Positions 53,401 to 62,448 of a DNA stretch of 64,000 nucleotides are shown here, one piece after another. How positions within the stretch are numbered: position 1 is the stretch's first letter; the number at the start of each line of letters is the position of its first letter. The notes under the pieces were generated by a model, which was not told where the DNA came from, did not search any database, and saw only the letters and a program-made list of their open reading frames with translations. The stretch comes from Arthrobacter sp. ATA002 (GTDB taxonomy: Bacteria > Actinomycetota > Actinomycetes > Actinomycetales > Micrococcaceae), in the NCBI RefSeq assembly GCF_026898095.1, contig NZ_CP114015.1, positions 2,542,001 to 2,606,000 on the forward strand. The letters run 5' to 3'. The position numbers were made by a program, and so were the translations under genes.

Positions 53401-53934
53401 GGTCTTGTCGCCGGTGTGCAGGCCGATCAGGACCATGAAGACCGGAACCAGCGGAACCGTCAGGACCACGATGAGCGCGCTGAGCCAATCGGCGGAGAGG
53501 ATGCGCAGCCCCACCAGCAGGGGCACGACGGCGCAGGTCACCAGTGCGGGCAGGTACTTGGCGTAATAGTTGTCCAGTCCGTCCAGGCCGCGGGTGATCA
53601 GGACGCTCAGCGCGCCGCTGCCCATGCCGGGCACGGAGCCTCCGTCGTCGAGCACCCGGGAGGTGAGCGAGGAGCGCAGCTCTTCCTTGACGCCAGCCGC
53701 GGCCCGCTGCGATACGGATTCTGTGCCCCAGACCGCGAGCGAGCGCAGGACGGCGCCGGCGATGCCGTTGGCGAACACCCAGCGCCAGTCCGGGCCGCCG
53801 GAGGCGAGCCCGGCAACTCCGGCGGCCACACCCGTGGCCAGGAGCACGAGCCCCGCGGCCTTGACGGCTGCCAGCAGTCCCAGCAGGTACAGCGCGCGGC
53901 GGCTGGCCGCGCTGACCGGAAGCACCGGTTTCAC
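50482..53934 (-). CDS. cydDC: Fused CydDC ABC transporter (cytochrome bd assembly)
   Basis: A single 1150-aa protein joining CydD and CydC, which are separate genes in most bacteria. CydD half: membrane domain about 1-300, then ABC domain with GNSGSGKTSVLETL, DLSPGEQRRVAVARAL and VLLADEPTAHLD. An Ala/Gly/Pro-rich linker of about 70 residues lies at about 555-620. CydC half: membrane domain (LALLLGTGATLFAVALTSLS) and ABC domain with GPSGSGKSTLLGVLLGF, FLSGGQRQRLAVARALL and VVLLDEPTAHLD. It exports cysteine/glutathione-type thiols or heme-linked compounds needed for cytochrome bd maturation. Its ATG overlaps the cydB stop by 4 bases. Last gene of cydA-cydB-cydDC. Confidence 0.94.
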   Translation of the reverse strand: MKPVLPVSAASRRALYLLGLLAAVKAAGLVLLATGVAAGVAGLASGGPDWRWVFANGIAGAVLRSLAVWGTESVSQRAAAGVKEELRSSLTSRVLDDGGSVPGMGSGALSVLITRGLDGLDNYYAKYLPALVTCAVVPLLVGLRILSADWLSALIVVLTVPLVPVFMVLIGLHTGDKTAAAVDALNRLSDNMLELAKGLPVLVGLGRARAQTRALRDVVENYRIRTLETLRVAFLSALALELIATISVALVAVVIGVRLVNGSMSLELGLLALILAPECYQPLRDLGTAHHASEDGLEALKRTNAVLDAPAGVPLVPAGRPAEDRGPVPPAALSVAGLTIRYAGRPQPAVSGLSFDVPAGSITALTGNSGSGKTSVLETLAGLRRGGGDTTLEGTVTGVGRSGIAWIPQHPVLVEEHTADEIALYSGLGQGEEGRRAAAGALAAIDSLHLLDTRTADLSPGEQRRVAVARALARVACQPQVNVLLADEPTAHLDEASAAAVIRALDNLRGTVTVLLVAHDQAAAAVADRLVPVDSGLAEGPEDAASTASAAAAVSGSMPADAAAGSPAPGAAPGGGVSDGLPAPVRWQEDAAETGDRPGHQPLWKNLMVLRPWSKQFLLALLLGTGATLFAVALTSLSGWLIVRADEQPPIMLLLTAIVGVRFFGIGRAVLRYLERLRLHDAVFRATNAIRIRLWSGLLQRPEGWRRLARGGGALERLVGDVDELRDIAPRVVFAPLTGFLTAVAACIATGLLLPEALGAQLLVCAVGLVVAPLIALGADSAARAATVRLQSRSMAAMARLLEAAPDLEANSSAAPVFARQQELDARASAAVRRSAWAQGLANALTALACSLAALYMISVAGNVPATVAAVVVLMQLALIEAFVAVNGSIQQFSAWRALGDKVLPELGTDTVEPEETAGPRDKVASGVDTVELRGVSYSYPGQRTPVFEDLDLDLYRDSWLAVTGPSGSGKSTLLGVLLGFLTPQEGSLRINGQAAADLPPAARRMAWCPQEAHLFDSSLRGNLLLARDRSQAPTEAEMTAALHAVGLGPFLAGLPEGLDTRVGAGGHFLSGGQRQRLAVARALLTEADVVLLDEPTAHLDAEAGEQLMADLSAGLRGKCVVVVTHNPADAAWCDRRVVLGEPVCAGSHA

Positions 53935-54950
53935 TGGGCGTTCACCGTGTGGGCAGCCGGAATGGACTCAGCCGTGATGCGCTTGCGGAAGACCCAGTAC
54001 GTCCAGCCCTGGTAAAGGACCACCAGGGGCAGGCCGAAGAGCGAGACCCAGGAAATCACGGTCAGGGTGTAGTCGGACGACGACGCGTTGTCCACGGTCA
54101 GGCTCCAGGCGGGATCCAGTGTGGAGGGCAGCACGTTCGGGTAAAGCGAGGCAAAGATCGTGAACACACCGGCCACCAGGAACAGCCCCATCCAGCTGAA
54201 GCTCCAGCCTTCGCGGCCGCGGCGCGCCGAGACCCAGGCAAACACGACGGCCAGCACCGCGATGACCAGCGGAATCAGGGTCAGCGCCTTGCCGTTCTGC
54301 TGCTGGACCACAATGGCCCAGGCGGCCATGGGCAGCACGGCCAGCGGCAGCCAGCGCACGACGGCGCGGCGGGCCCGCATTTCAATGTCGCCCCGGGACT
54401 TCAGCGCCAGGAACGCGCAGGCATGGACCAGGCAGAACGCGACGACGGCCAGGCCGCCCAGGACCGCGTAACCGTTGAACCAGGCGAAGGCTCCTCCCAC
54501 CCGGTCGCCGTTTTCGTTCAGCGGCAGTCCGGTGGTGGTCAGCGCCAGCGCCGCGCCAACGCCGAAGGCCGAGATGAAGGAGCCCAGGGCCATGGCCCAG
54601 TCCCAGCGGCTGCGCCAGCGGTCATCGTTGTGCTTGCCGCGGTATTCGATGGACACCGCCCGGAAGATCAGGCCCAGCAGGACAAAGACCAGCGGAATGT
54701 ACAGTGCCGAGAACAGTGCGGCGTACCAGAGCGGGAAGGTGGCAAAGGTCATGGCACCGGCCGTAATCAGCCACACCTCGTTGCCGTCCCAGACCGGACC
54801 GATGGTGTTGAGCATGACCCGGCGGTCCTTTTCACTGCGGCCCATCAGCTTCATGAGCATGCCGACGCCAAGGTCGAAGCCTTCCAGGAAGAGGTAGCCG
54901 GTCCAGAGGAAGGCCAGGACGATGAACCATAGTGTGGATAGCGAAATCAC
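53931..54950 (-). CDS. cydB: Cytochrome bd ubiquinol/menaquinol oxidase subunit II
   Basis: Membrane subunit of 339 aa of cytochrome bd, the high-affinity terminal oxidase. It begins MISLSTLWFIVLAFLWTGYL with FLEGFDLGVGML, the signature helix; RRVMLNTIGPVWDGNEVWLI holds the conserved charged region, and FRGKxxxx-type FRAVSIEYRGKHNDD the next loop. About nine transmembrane helices follow. The C-terminal 20 residues (KRITAESIPAAHTVNAQ) are soluble. It starts 36 bases after the cydA stop and overlaps cydDC by 4 bases. It has a normal length and no break, unlike cydA. Confidence 0.95.
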   Translation of the reverse strand: MISLSTLWFIVLAFLWTGYLFLEGFDLGVGMLMKLMGRSEKDRRVMLNTIGPVWDGNEVWLITAGAMTFATFPLWYAALFSALYIPLVFVLLGLIFRAVSIEYRGKHNDDRWRSRWDWAMALGSFISAFGVGAALALTTTGLPLNENGDRVGGAFAWFNGYAVLGGLAVVAFCLVHACAFLALKSRGDIEMRARRAVVRWLPLAVLPMAAWAIVVQQQNGKALTLIPLVIAVLAVVFAWVSARRGREGWSFSWMGLFLVAGVFTIFASLYPNVLPSTLDPAWSLTVDNASSSDYTLTVISWVSLFGLPLVVLYQGWTYWVFRKRITAESIPAAHTVNAQ

Positions 54951-54986
54951 TTCTGAGCTCCAGATCGCTTAGTAGGCAAAGCCGGG

Positions 54987-56637
54987 TTAGTACGCAAAGC
55001 CGAGGACATCGTCGGGCTGCTTGGCCCTGCCGCCGCCGGAGGAGCCGCCGGGTCCGTCGGACCCGTCGCTGCCGGTTCCGTCGTCACCGCCGGCGGAGTC
55101 GAGTCCGCCGGAGGAGCCGCCGTCGCCGCCGTGCAGCAGCTCGGGCATCGCAGAGGGCACGCCGCCGCGGGTGAACTTGAACAGCAGCCGCACCTCCACG
55201 ATCAGCAGGGCCAGGTAGACGACGACGAAGGCAGCGAGCGAGAAGAGCAGCTCCGCCCGTGAGACCCCGGGCGACACGGCAGCGGCGGTGAACATGAACA
55301 CCTGATCAATGCCGGTGAAGCTGGGGTTGGGGGCCACGACGAAGGGCTGGCGCCCCATCTCGGTGAAGATCCAGCCGGCGCTGTTGGCCGCAAACGGAGC
55401 CAGGATGCCGAACACTGCCAGGCGCATGAGCCACTTCGACTGCGGCACGGTGCCCTTGCGGGTTACCCACAGTGCTGCCGCTGCGGCGGCGGCGGCGATA
55501 CCGCCGAAGCCGATCATGAGCCGGAAGCCCCAGTAGGTCACGGACATGACCGGCAGGTAGTCGATTTCGGTGCCGGCCTGCTCGCCGTACTTGGGATCGT
55601 CCGGGATGTGCGTGCCGTAGGCCTCCTGGTACTCGGGGATCAGGGTGTTGACGCCCTTGATCTCGGTGTCGAAGGTGTTGTTGGCCAGGAAGGACAGGAG
55701 ACCGGGGACTTCAATCACAGCAGTGACATCGTCGCAGTCCCGGGCTCCGACGTCCCCGATGGAAAGGATGGAGAAGGAGGTTCCGTCATGGCAGGCGGCC
55801 TCCGCGGCGGCCATCTTCATGGGCTGCTGCTCGAACATGAGCTTGCCCTGCAGGTCACCGGTGATGGCGGTGCCGGCGAAGGAGACCATGGCCACCACCG
55901 CCCCGATGCGCAGCGACTTGATCCACACGCTGTGGTCGGCCTTGTCGCGGCCAATCTCCGGGCGCTCACCGACGTTTACGGTGCCGTCCTCATTGACGGT
56001 GTCAATGCCGTCGCGGCGCCGTTTCCACAGGTGGTACCAGGCGATGCCGAGCAGGAAGCCTCCGCCACGGCGAGTGCGGCGGTGATCTGGTGCGGGAAAG
56101 CCACCAGGAGGGTGTTGTTGGTCAGAACGGCCCAGATGTCATTCAGGACAGGGCGGCCGTCCACCATTTCCACGCCAACGGGATGCTGCATCCAGGAGTT
56201 CGCGGCCAGAATGAAGTAGGCGGACAGGACGGAGGCCAGGACGGCAATCCAGATGGAAGCCAGGTGAACCTTCTTGGGCAGCCGGTCCCAGCCGAAAATC
56301 CACAGCCCCAGGAAGACGGACTCGGTGAAGAAGGCCAGCAGTGCCTCCAGGGCCAGCGGGGCGCCGAAAACATCCCCCACAAAGCGGCTGTACTCGCTCC
56401 AGGCCATGCCGAACTGGAACTCCTGCACCAAGCCGGTGGCGATGCCCATGATGAAGTTGATGAGGAAGAGCTTTCCCCAGAACTTGGTCATCCGCAGGTA
56501 TTCGTCCTTGCCGGTGCGGACCCACATGGTCTGCAGGGTGGCAACCACAAGCCCCAGGCCGATGGTCAGCGGCACCATGAGGAAGTGGTAAACGGTGGTG
56601 ATGCCGAATTGCCAGCGGGCAATATCGAGAGCTTCAA
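54987..56637 (-). CDS. cydA: Cytochrome bd oxidase subunit I (one or two frameshifts; start uncertain)
   Basis: Catalytic subunit that oxidises quinol and reduces O2 to water. Visible family motifs: DIARWQFGITTVYHFLMVP with the heme His (YHF), GLVQEFQFGMAWSEYSRFVG, ANSWMQHPVGVEMVDGRP, and the short quinol loop GRQPFVVAPNP. After HQITAALAVA the frame breaks: CC at 56062-56063 (plus strand) should be CCC, giving GGFLLGIAWYHLWKRR and then VWIKSLRIGAVVAMVSF. The open frame extends upstream to 56710, but relatives start (M)EALDIARWQFG; a TTG at 56637 with AAGGAA upstream would fit if one further G were missing. The C-terminal tail (about 40 residues) is Gly/Ser/Asp-rich. About 550 aa restored. Confidence 0.9.
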
Positions 56638-56665
56638 GGGAGGATTCCTTCAGTCGAGCCAGAAG

Positions 56666-56682
56666 TTCTACAGAGCGTAGAA
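56666..56682. promoter_or_regulatory. BlaI-type operator dyad 1, cydA side
   Basis: TTCTAC-AGAGC-GTAGAA, a perfect 6+6 dyad with a 5-base spacer, about 29 bases upstream of the preferred cydA start. It would lie in the 5' leader or just past the promoter of cydA, where a bound repressor would block transcription. CTAC/GTAG is compatible with BlaI-family recognition. Confidence 0.65.
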
Positions 56683-56722
56683 AATCATTCTGTTCATGAT
56701 CGTAGAACACTTCCGAAAAGTT

Positions 56723-56739
56723 TTCTACGTGATGTAGAA
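56723..56739. promoter_or_regulatory. BlaI-type operator dyad 2, blaI side
   Basis: TTCTAC-GTGAT-GTAGAA, the same perfect dyad as dyad 1, 57 bases away centre to centre. A possible -10 box for blaI, TACATT (56758-56763), begins about 18 bases after it, so the right arm would overlap the -35 region and blaI would repress itself. A third, half site GTAGAAC lies at 56702-56708. Confidence 0.65.
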
Positions 56740-56863
56740 CCAGTGCTGAAAAGCCTGTACATTAGGAACACCACACCTCCTCCGCCCGGCGCCGCGCTGA
56801 TGCATACGGCCCGCAGCGGACACTGGAGGTTTTGAAGATGCGTGATGAGAAGGACGGGACACG

Positions 56864-57241
56864 ATGGCCACCCTCGGCGAGCTGGAACGGGCAACAATGG
56901 AGCTCCTATGGGAGTCCCCGGAGGCGGCCAGCGCGAATGAACTGCGCGAAAAACTGGCCCAGGGCAACCCCGGAGCCGGTGCCGGAGGCGGCAAGGGACT
57001 GGCAGTGACCACCATCCTTACCGTGCTCTCCCGCCTGGAGAAGAAGGGCCTGGTGGAGCGTGAGCGGAACATCCGCCCGCACCGCTACCGGGCCGTCACC
57101 ACCAAAGCCGAACACACGGCCGAACTGATGCATGAGGTTCTCGGTTCCGTCAGCGACCGCGAAGCCGTACTGGCCCGGTTCATCGGATCCGTCTCCGTCA
57201 CTGAGGCGGAGACGCTCCGGCGGCTGCTCGGCGGCGCCTGA
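56864..57241 (+). CDS. blaI: BlaI/MecI-family transcriptional repressor
   Basis: Winged-helix repressor of 125 aa. It starts MATLGELERATMELLWESPE, the typical BlaI/MecI/CopY opening, with AAGGA nine bases upstream. The recognition helix segment is LAVTTILTVLSRLEKKGLVE and the wing RERNIRPHRYRAVTTKAEH. A Gly-rich insertion (QGNPGAGAGGGKG) sits between helix 2 and 3. The C-terminal dimerisation helices are short (EAVLARFIGSVSVTEAE). In this family, cleavage of the repressor by a partner M56 protease relieves repression; the M56 gene follows by 27 bases. Divergent from cydA, with two shared dyads. Confidence 0.93.
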   Translation: MATLGELERATMELLWESPEAASANELREKLAQGNPGAGAGGGKGLAVTTILTVLSRLEKKGLVERERNIRPHRYRAVTTKAEHTAELMHEVLGSVSDREAVLARFIGSVSVTEAETLRRLLGGA

Positions 57242-57267
57242 CCCGGTAGCCACAGCTACCCGCCGCG

Positions 57268-58242
57268 GTGTTTTGGGCCTCATACTATTTGGCTGCGCTT
57301 GCCATCGTGCTGGCGTGGCCGGTTCCCATTGCCCTGTCCCGGGCCAAGTGGCCCGTCCGGTCCCCCTTCACGGCCATGGTCCTGTGGCAGGCCATAGCAC
57401 TGGCCGGCGGCCTGTCCATGATCGGGGCGATGCTGACCTGGGGCCTTGAGCCCCTCGGCGACAATCTTGTCTCGGCCCTGCACGGACTGTGGAACATCCT
57501 GCTGGACCGCTCTCCGGCCACGACACTGGGCCTGGTGCATGTCTTCGCCCTCAGCACCGCGGTGCTGCTGGGCATCCACCTGGTTTTCACCCTGCTGCTG
57601 ACGTACTACCGGATCCGCCGCGCCCGCCGCCGGCACCGCGGCATGCTCACCCTGCTGAGCTCCCCCTCGGACACCCGGCCCGCCACAGTGGTGATCAGCC
57701 ACCCCACGCCGGTGGCATACTGCCTGCCCGGTGGAGCGCGTTCCGTGACGGTCCTCTCGGACGGGCTGCTGGAAATGCTCTCCGACGAGGAGCTCTCAGC
57801 CGTCCTCATCCACGAAAAAGCGCATCTATCCCAGCACCATCATCTGCTCCTTTGGGCCTTTGCCGCCTGGCGGGCTGCCCTCCCCTGGCTGCCGACCTCG
57901 CAGCTGGCCCAGCAGTCCGTCAACGAACTCATCGAAATGCTGGCCGACGACGAGGCCCTGCGCACGGTGAAGCCCGAAACCCTGATCCGGGCCGTAGCGA
58001 TCGTGGGCACCGGCGCGCAGCCCGCGGACGGTGGCCTTCAGAGCTCCGCATTGAAAGGACGGGACGCGTCCCTGCTGGCCGGCCCCGAGGAACACGAGCG
58101 GCTGGGCACCGTCCGACGGCTGAGCCGGCTGCTGACGCCCCTGCCGCCGCTGCCGGCCTGGCAGCGGACGGCGGTGCTCATCATTGCGGCGCTGCTGCTG
58201 ACCGTTCCCACAACCCTGCTGATCGCACCGGGAATGCTCTAG
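57268..58242 (+). CDS. M56 family membrane metalloprotease (BlaR1/MecR1-like, no sensor domain)
   Basis: Integral membrane protease of 324 aa, GTG start. Four or five hydrophobic segments flank a cytosolic loop with the zinc site HEKAH (IHEKAHLSQHHH, residues about 182-186) and the third-ligand Glu region NELIEMLADDEAL. The loop before it has PVAYCLPGGARSVTVLS, typical of M56. Unlike BlaR1 it has no extracellular penicillin-binding domain: after the last membrane segment the protein ends (LIAPGML). The signal it senses is thus unknown; membrane state or quinone redox is possible. Operon with blaI. Its stop lies over the parE stop: the two convergent genes share CTAG. Confidence 0.92.
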   Translation: MFWASYYLAALAIVLAWPVPIALSRAKWPVRSPFTAMVLWQAIALAGGLSMIGAMLTWGLEPLGDNLVSALHGLWNILLDRSPATTLGLVHVFALSTAVLLGIHLVFTLLLTYYRIRRARRRHRGMLTLLSSPSDTRPATVVISHPTPVAYCLPGGARSVTVLSDGLLEMLSDEELSAVLIHEKAHLSQHHHLLLWAFAAWRAALPWLPTSQLAQQSVNELIEMLADDEALRTVKPETLIRAVAIVGTGAQPADGGLQSSALKGRDASLLAGPEEHERLGTVRRLSRLLTPLPPLPAWQRTAVLIIAALLLTVPTTLLIAPGML

Positions 58243-60349
58243 GCATCGATCCGGTCCCGGTCCAGCATGGCGGCTCCGGCGACGATGAAGTCCTTGCGGG
58301 GAGCTACGTCGCTGCCCATCAGCAGTTCGAAGGCGCGCTCGGCGTCGGCCGCCTGGTCAATGCGCACCCGGCGCAGGGTCCGGTGCCGCGGGTCCATCGT
58401 GGTTTCCGCCAGCTGGTCCGCATCCATTTCACCCAGGCCCTTGTAGCGCTGAATGGGCTCCTTGTAGTTTTTCCGTCCTTCCGCAGCTTGGTCAGCAGCT
58501 GGTGCAGCTCCTTCTCGCTGTAGGTGTAGATCATCTCGTTGGGCTTGGAGCCGTGGTGGATGACCTCCACCCGGTGCAGCGGCGGAACCGCCGCATAGAC
58601 CCTCCCGGCCTCCACCAGCGGACGCATGTACCGGAAGAACAGGGTGAGCAGCAGGGTCCGGATGTGCGCGCCGTCGACGTCTGCGTCGGTCATGAAGATG
58701 ACCTTGCCGTAGCGGGCGGCGTCGAGCTGAAAACTGCGTCCGGATCCGGCGCCGACGACCTGGATCAGGGCGGCACATTCGGCATTGGAGAGCATGTCCG
58801 CCACCGAGGCCTTCTGCACGTTGAGGATCTTCCCGCGGATCGGCAGCAGGGCCTGGTAGTCGGAGGAGCGGGCGAGCTTGGCGGTGCCGAGAGCGCTGTC
58901 ACCCTCCACGATGAACAGCTCGGAGCGTTCACTGTCGTCAATCCGGCAGTCGGCCAGCTTGGCCGGCATGGAGGACGTTTCCAGGGCATTCTTCCGGCGC
59001 TGCGTTTCCTTGTGCTGGCGGGCGGAGATGCGGGATTTCATCTCCGAGACGACTTTCTCCAGCAGCAGTGCCGACTGGGCCTTATCCGCGCGGGCACTCG
59101 AATTGAGCCGGGCCGTGATTTCCTTGTCCACCACCTTTGCCACGATTGCCCGGACCGCCGAGGTACCCAAAATCTCCTTGGTCTGGCCCTCGAACTGGGG
59201 TTCGGCAAGCCGGACCGTCAGGACGGCGGTGAGCCCGGCGAAGACGTCGTCCTTTTCGATCTTGTCGCTGCCGGCCTTAAGCTTGCGGGCGTTGGCCTCA
59301 ATCACCTTCCGGAACGTCTTCAGCAGCGCCTGTTCAAATCCGGCCTGGTGCGTCCCGCCCTTGGGGGTGGAAATGATGTTCACGAAGCTGCGGATGTTCG
59401 TTTCGTAGCCGATGCCCCAGCGCAGGGCGATGTCCACCTCGCACTCACGCTCCACCTCGGCAATCTTGCTGTGTCCGGAGTCATCGAGCACGGGCACTGA
59501 TTCCTTGAATTTCCCGCTGCCCTGCAGCCGCCAAATATCGGTGACGGGGGCGTCGGCAGCCAGGAAATCGACGAACTCGGTGATGCCGCCGTCGTGCTGG
59601 AACACTTCCTCGATCGGTCCGGCCTCACCGGGAGTGCCCGGCAGGCGCCGCTCGTCGCGCAGCGTGATGCGCAGGCCGGGCACCAGGAAGGAGGTCTGGC
59701 GGGCGCGGGCCTGCAGTTCGGTGTAGGAGAACCTGGCATCCGGGGTGAAGATTTGGCGGTCCGCCCAGTACCGGATCCGGGTGCCCGTCACACCGCGTTT
59801 CGCTTTGCCGACCACCTCCAGATTGGAGCTCTCCACGAACGGAGAGAACTTGGCCTCGGGGCTCGGAGACTTGCCCGTGTCCGCAAAGTGTCCCGGCTCG
59901 CCGCGCCGGAAGTTCATCTGGTAGGTCTTGCCCGCGCGGTCCACCTGTACGTCAAGGCGCGAGGACAGAGCGTTGACCACCGAGGCGCCGACGCCGTGGA
60001 GGCCACCGGACGCGGCGTAGGAGCCCCCGCCGAACTTGCCGCCGGCATGCAGCTTGGTGAAGACCACTTCCACGCCGGAGAGGCCGGTTTTCGGTTCGAT
60101 GTCCACCGGGATGCCGCGGCCGTCGTCGTGGATTTCCACCGAACCGTCCGGATGCAGGACGATCTTAATGCTCTGGCCGTATCCGGCCAGGGCCTCATCG
60201 ACGGAATTGTCTATGATCTCCCAGAGGCAGTGCATGAGTCCGCGGGAGTCCGTGGAGCCGATGTACATGCCCGGACGCTTGCGCACGGCTTCGAGCCCTT
60301 CCAGCACGGAAAGGTGGCGGGCGTTGTACTCAGTGTTTCGGGGCGCCAC
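58239..60349 (-). CDS. parE: DNA topoisomerase IV subunit B (one frameshift)
   Basis: GHKL ATPase subunit of topoisomerase IV, partner of ParC. ATP site: EIIDNSVDEALAGYG, IHDDGRGIPVDIEPKTGL, KLHAGGKFGGGSYAASGGLHG. The QTK-type loop reads TPKGGTHQAGFE. TOPRIM Mg2+ sites: LFIVEGDSALGTAK and VIFMTDADVDGAHIRTLL, with PIRGKILNVQ. The frame breaks in KLRKDGK: five T at 58468-58472 (plus strand) should be six, giving NYKEPIQRYKGLGEMDADQL. Restored length about 703 aa. The start GTG at 60349 (VAPRNTEYNARHLSVLEGLE) is preferred, with GGAG upstream; the open frame to 60469 is unlike the family. Convergent with the M56 gene by a 4-base overlap. Confidence 0.94.
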
Positions 60350-60612
60350 GTGTTTGAAACTCCTCAGGCCTGGGACCGTTAGCTGGCAGATCCGGTCGGC
60401 GGTTTCGTCCTCCGGCTGCGGCCCGGACGAAACCGGGCTACTTCCAAGGTTAAGGCCCGCCGGTGACACTGCCCGCCAGCGACTCAGCAGCGGTGAACCA
60501 CCTCACAGCCGAACTGCCGTTTCCTACGCGCAGAGCGAAAGGCCGCCCGGAGTGCGAAGGGTGGGCGCGCAAAGATGGTTATATGAAGTATCAACACCCT
60601 AAGGAGGCCTTC

Positions 60613-60837
60613 ATGACAGCAGCAGTAGCTACTCGTGAACTGAATACGCTGGACCGCTGCGACCGCTGCGGCGCACAGGCGTACGTACGTGCGGTACTTG
60701 AATCCTCGGGTGGGGAACTCCTCTTCTGCGGCCACCATGCACGGGCAGTGGAGACAAACCTCCGCCCGCTGACTTCTGAATGGCAGGATGAGACGTCCCG
60801 CCTCACGAAGAAGACAGAAGCGGCCCCCGCAGACTAG
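60613..60837 (+). CDS. DUF7455 small zinc-ribbon-like protein
   Basis: Protein of 74 aa. ATG at 60613 has a near-perfect Shine-Dalgarno AAGGAGG five bases upstream, so expression should be strong. The core reads LDRCDRCGAQAYVRAVLESS and GELLFCGHHARAVETNL: Cys-x-x-Cys followed by Cys-x-His-His, probably one zinc ribbon. It ends in a charged tail (SEWQDETSRLTKKTE). This is the DUF7455 family of actinobacteria, near sigA. Function unknown. The gene is divergent from parE and followed by a strong terminator. Confidence 0.92.
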   Translation: MTAAVATRELNTLDRCDRCGAQAYVRAVLESSGGELLFCGHHARAVETNLRPLTSEWQDETSRLTKKTEAAPAD

Positions 60838-60885
60838 TGCCGCAAGAACGGTGAAACCGGATAACCGGACACCGGTACAGCTTGA

Positions 60886-60918
60886 AAGGCTCCTCCCGCC
60901 TGGCGGGGGGAGCCTTTT
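60886..60918 (+). terminator. Intrinsic terminator after DUF7455
   Basis: AAGGCTCC pairs with GGAGCCTT, with an inner CCCGCC/GGCGGG stem, and the stem runs into TTTT. It lies about 49 bases past the DUF7455 stop. The shape is a standard Rho-independent terminator. Confidence 0.85.
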
Positions 60919-60960
60919 CGTGTCCGGAGCCTTTTTCGGGTCCGGAGCCTTTTCGTGTCC
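60909..60960. repeat. Three tandem copies of a terminator half
   Basis: GGAGCCTTTTCGTGTCC occurs at 60909-60925 and 60944-60960, with GGAGCCTTTTTCGGGTCC (60926-60943) between. Each copy is the right arm plus T-run of the preceding terminator. The left arm occurs once only, so one of three right arms can pair at a time. Confidence 0.75.
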
Positions 60961-61041
60961 GCATGCGTCACCGAAGGTACTGCAGCCGCAGGTGCTTCCG
61001 CCCACCGGCCGGGCCTGCGGAATTAACTCACTGCGCTTAAC

Positions 61042-61085
61042 GTACTGCGCCCCTGTTCCGACGAAGCGGAACAGGGGCGCAGTAC
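61042..61085 (-). terminator. 19-bp perfect hairpin after sigA
   Basis: GTACTGCGCCCCTGTTCCG at 61042-61060 pairs perfectly with 61067-61085, loop of six bases (CTTCGT on the minus strand). It lies 75 bases past the sigA stop and no T-run follows. It may end sigA transcription or protect its 3' end. Confidence 0.7.
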
Positions 61086-61159
61086 CCGGCCGAAGAAACA
61101 TCCTGCGGTGCCGCGCACCGCTGATGCCTGGCCGGGCTGGTTCCTGGGCGGGGCGGCCC

Positions 61160-62448
<1,289 letters not shown>

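Noticed and set aside
50482..53934. Beta-lactam resistance locus (because of BlaI and M56 nearby)
   Set aside because: No beta-lactamase or penicillin-binding protein gene lies in the window, and the M56 protein lacks a sensor domain.
51895..54015. 706-codon plus-strand open frame
   Set aside because: Antisense shadow of cydDC, Gly/Gln/His-rich, no recognisable domain.
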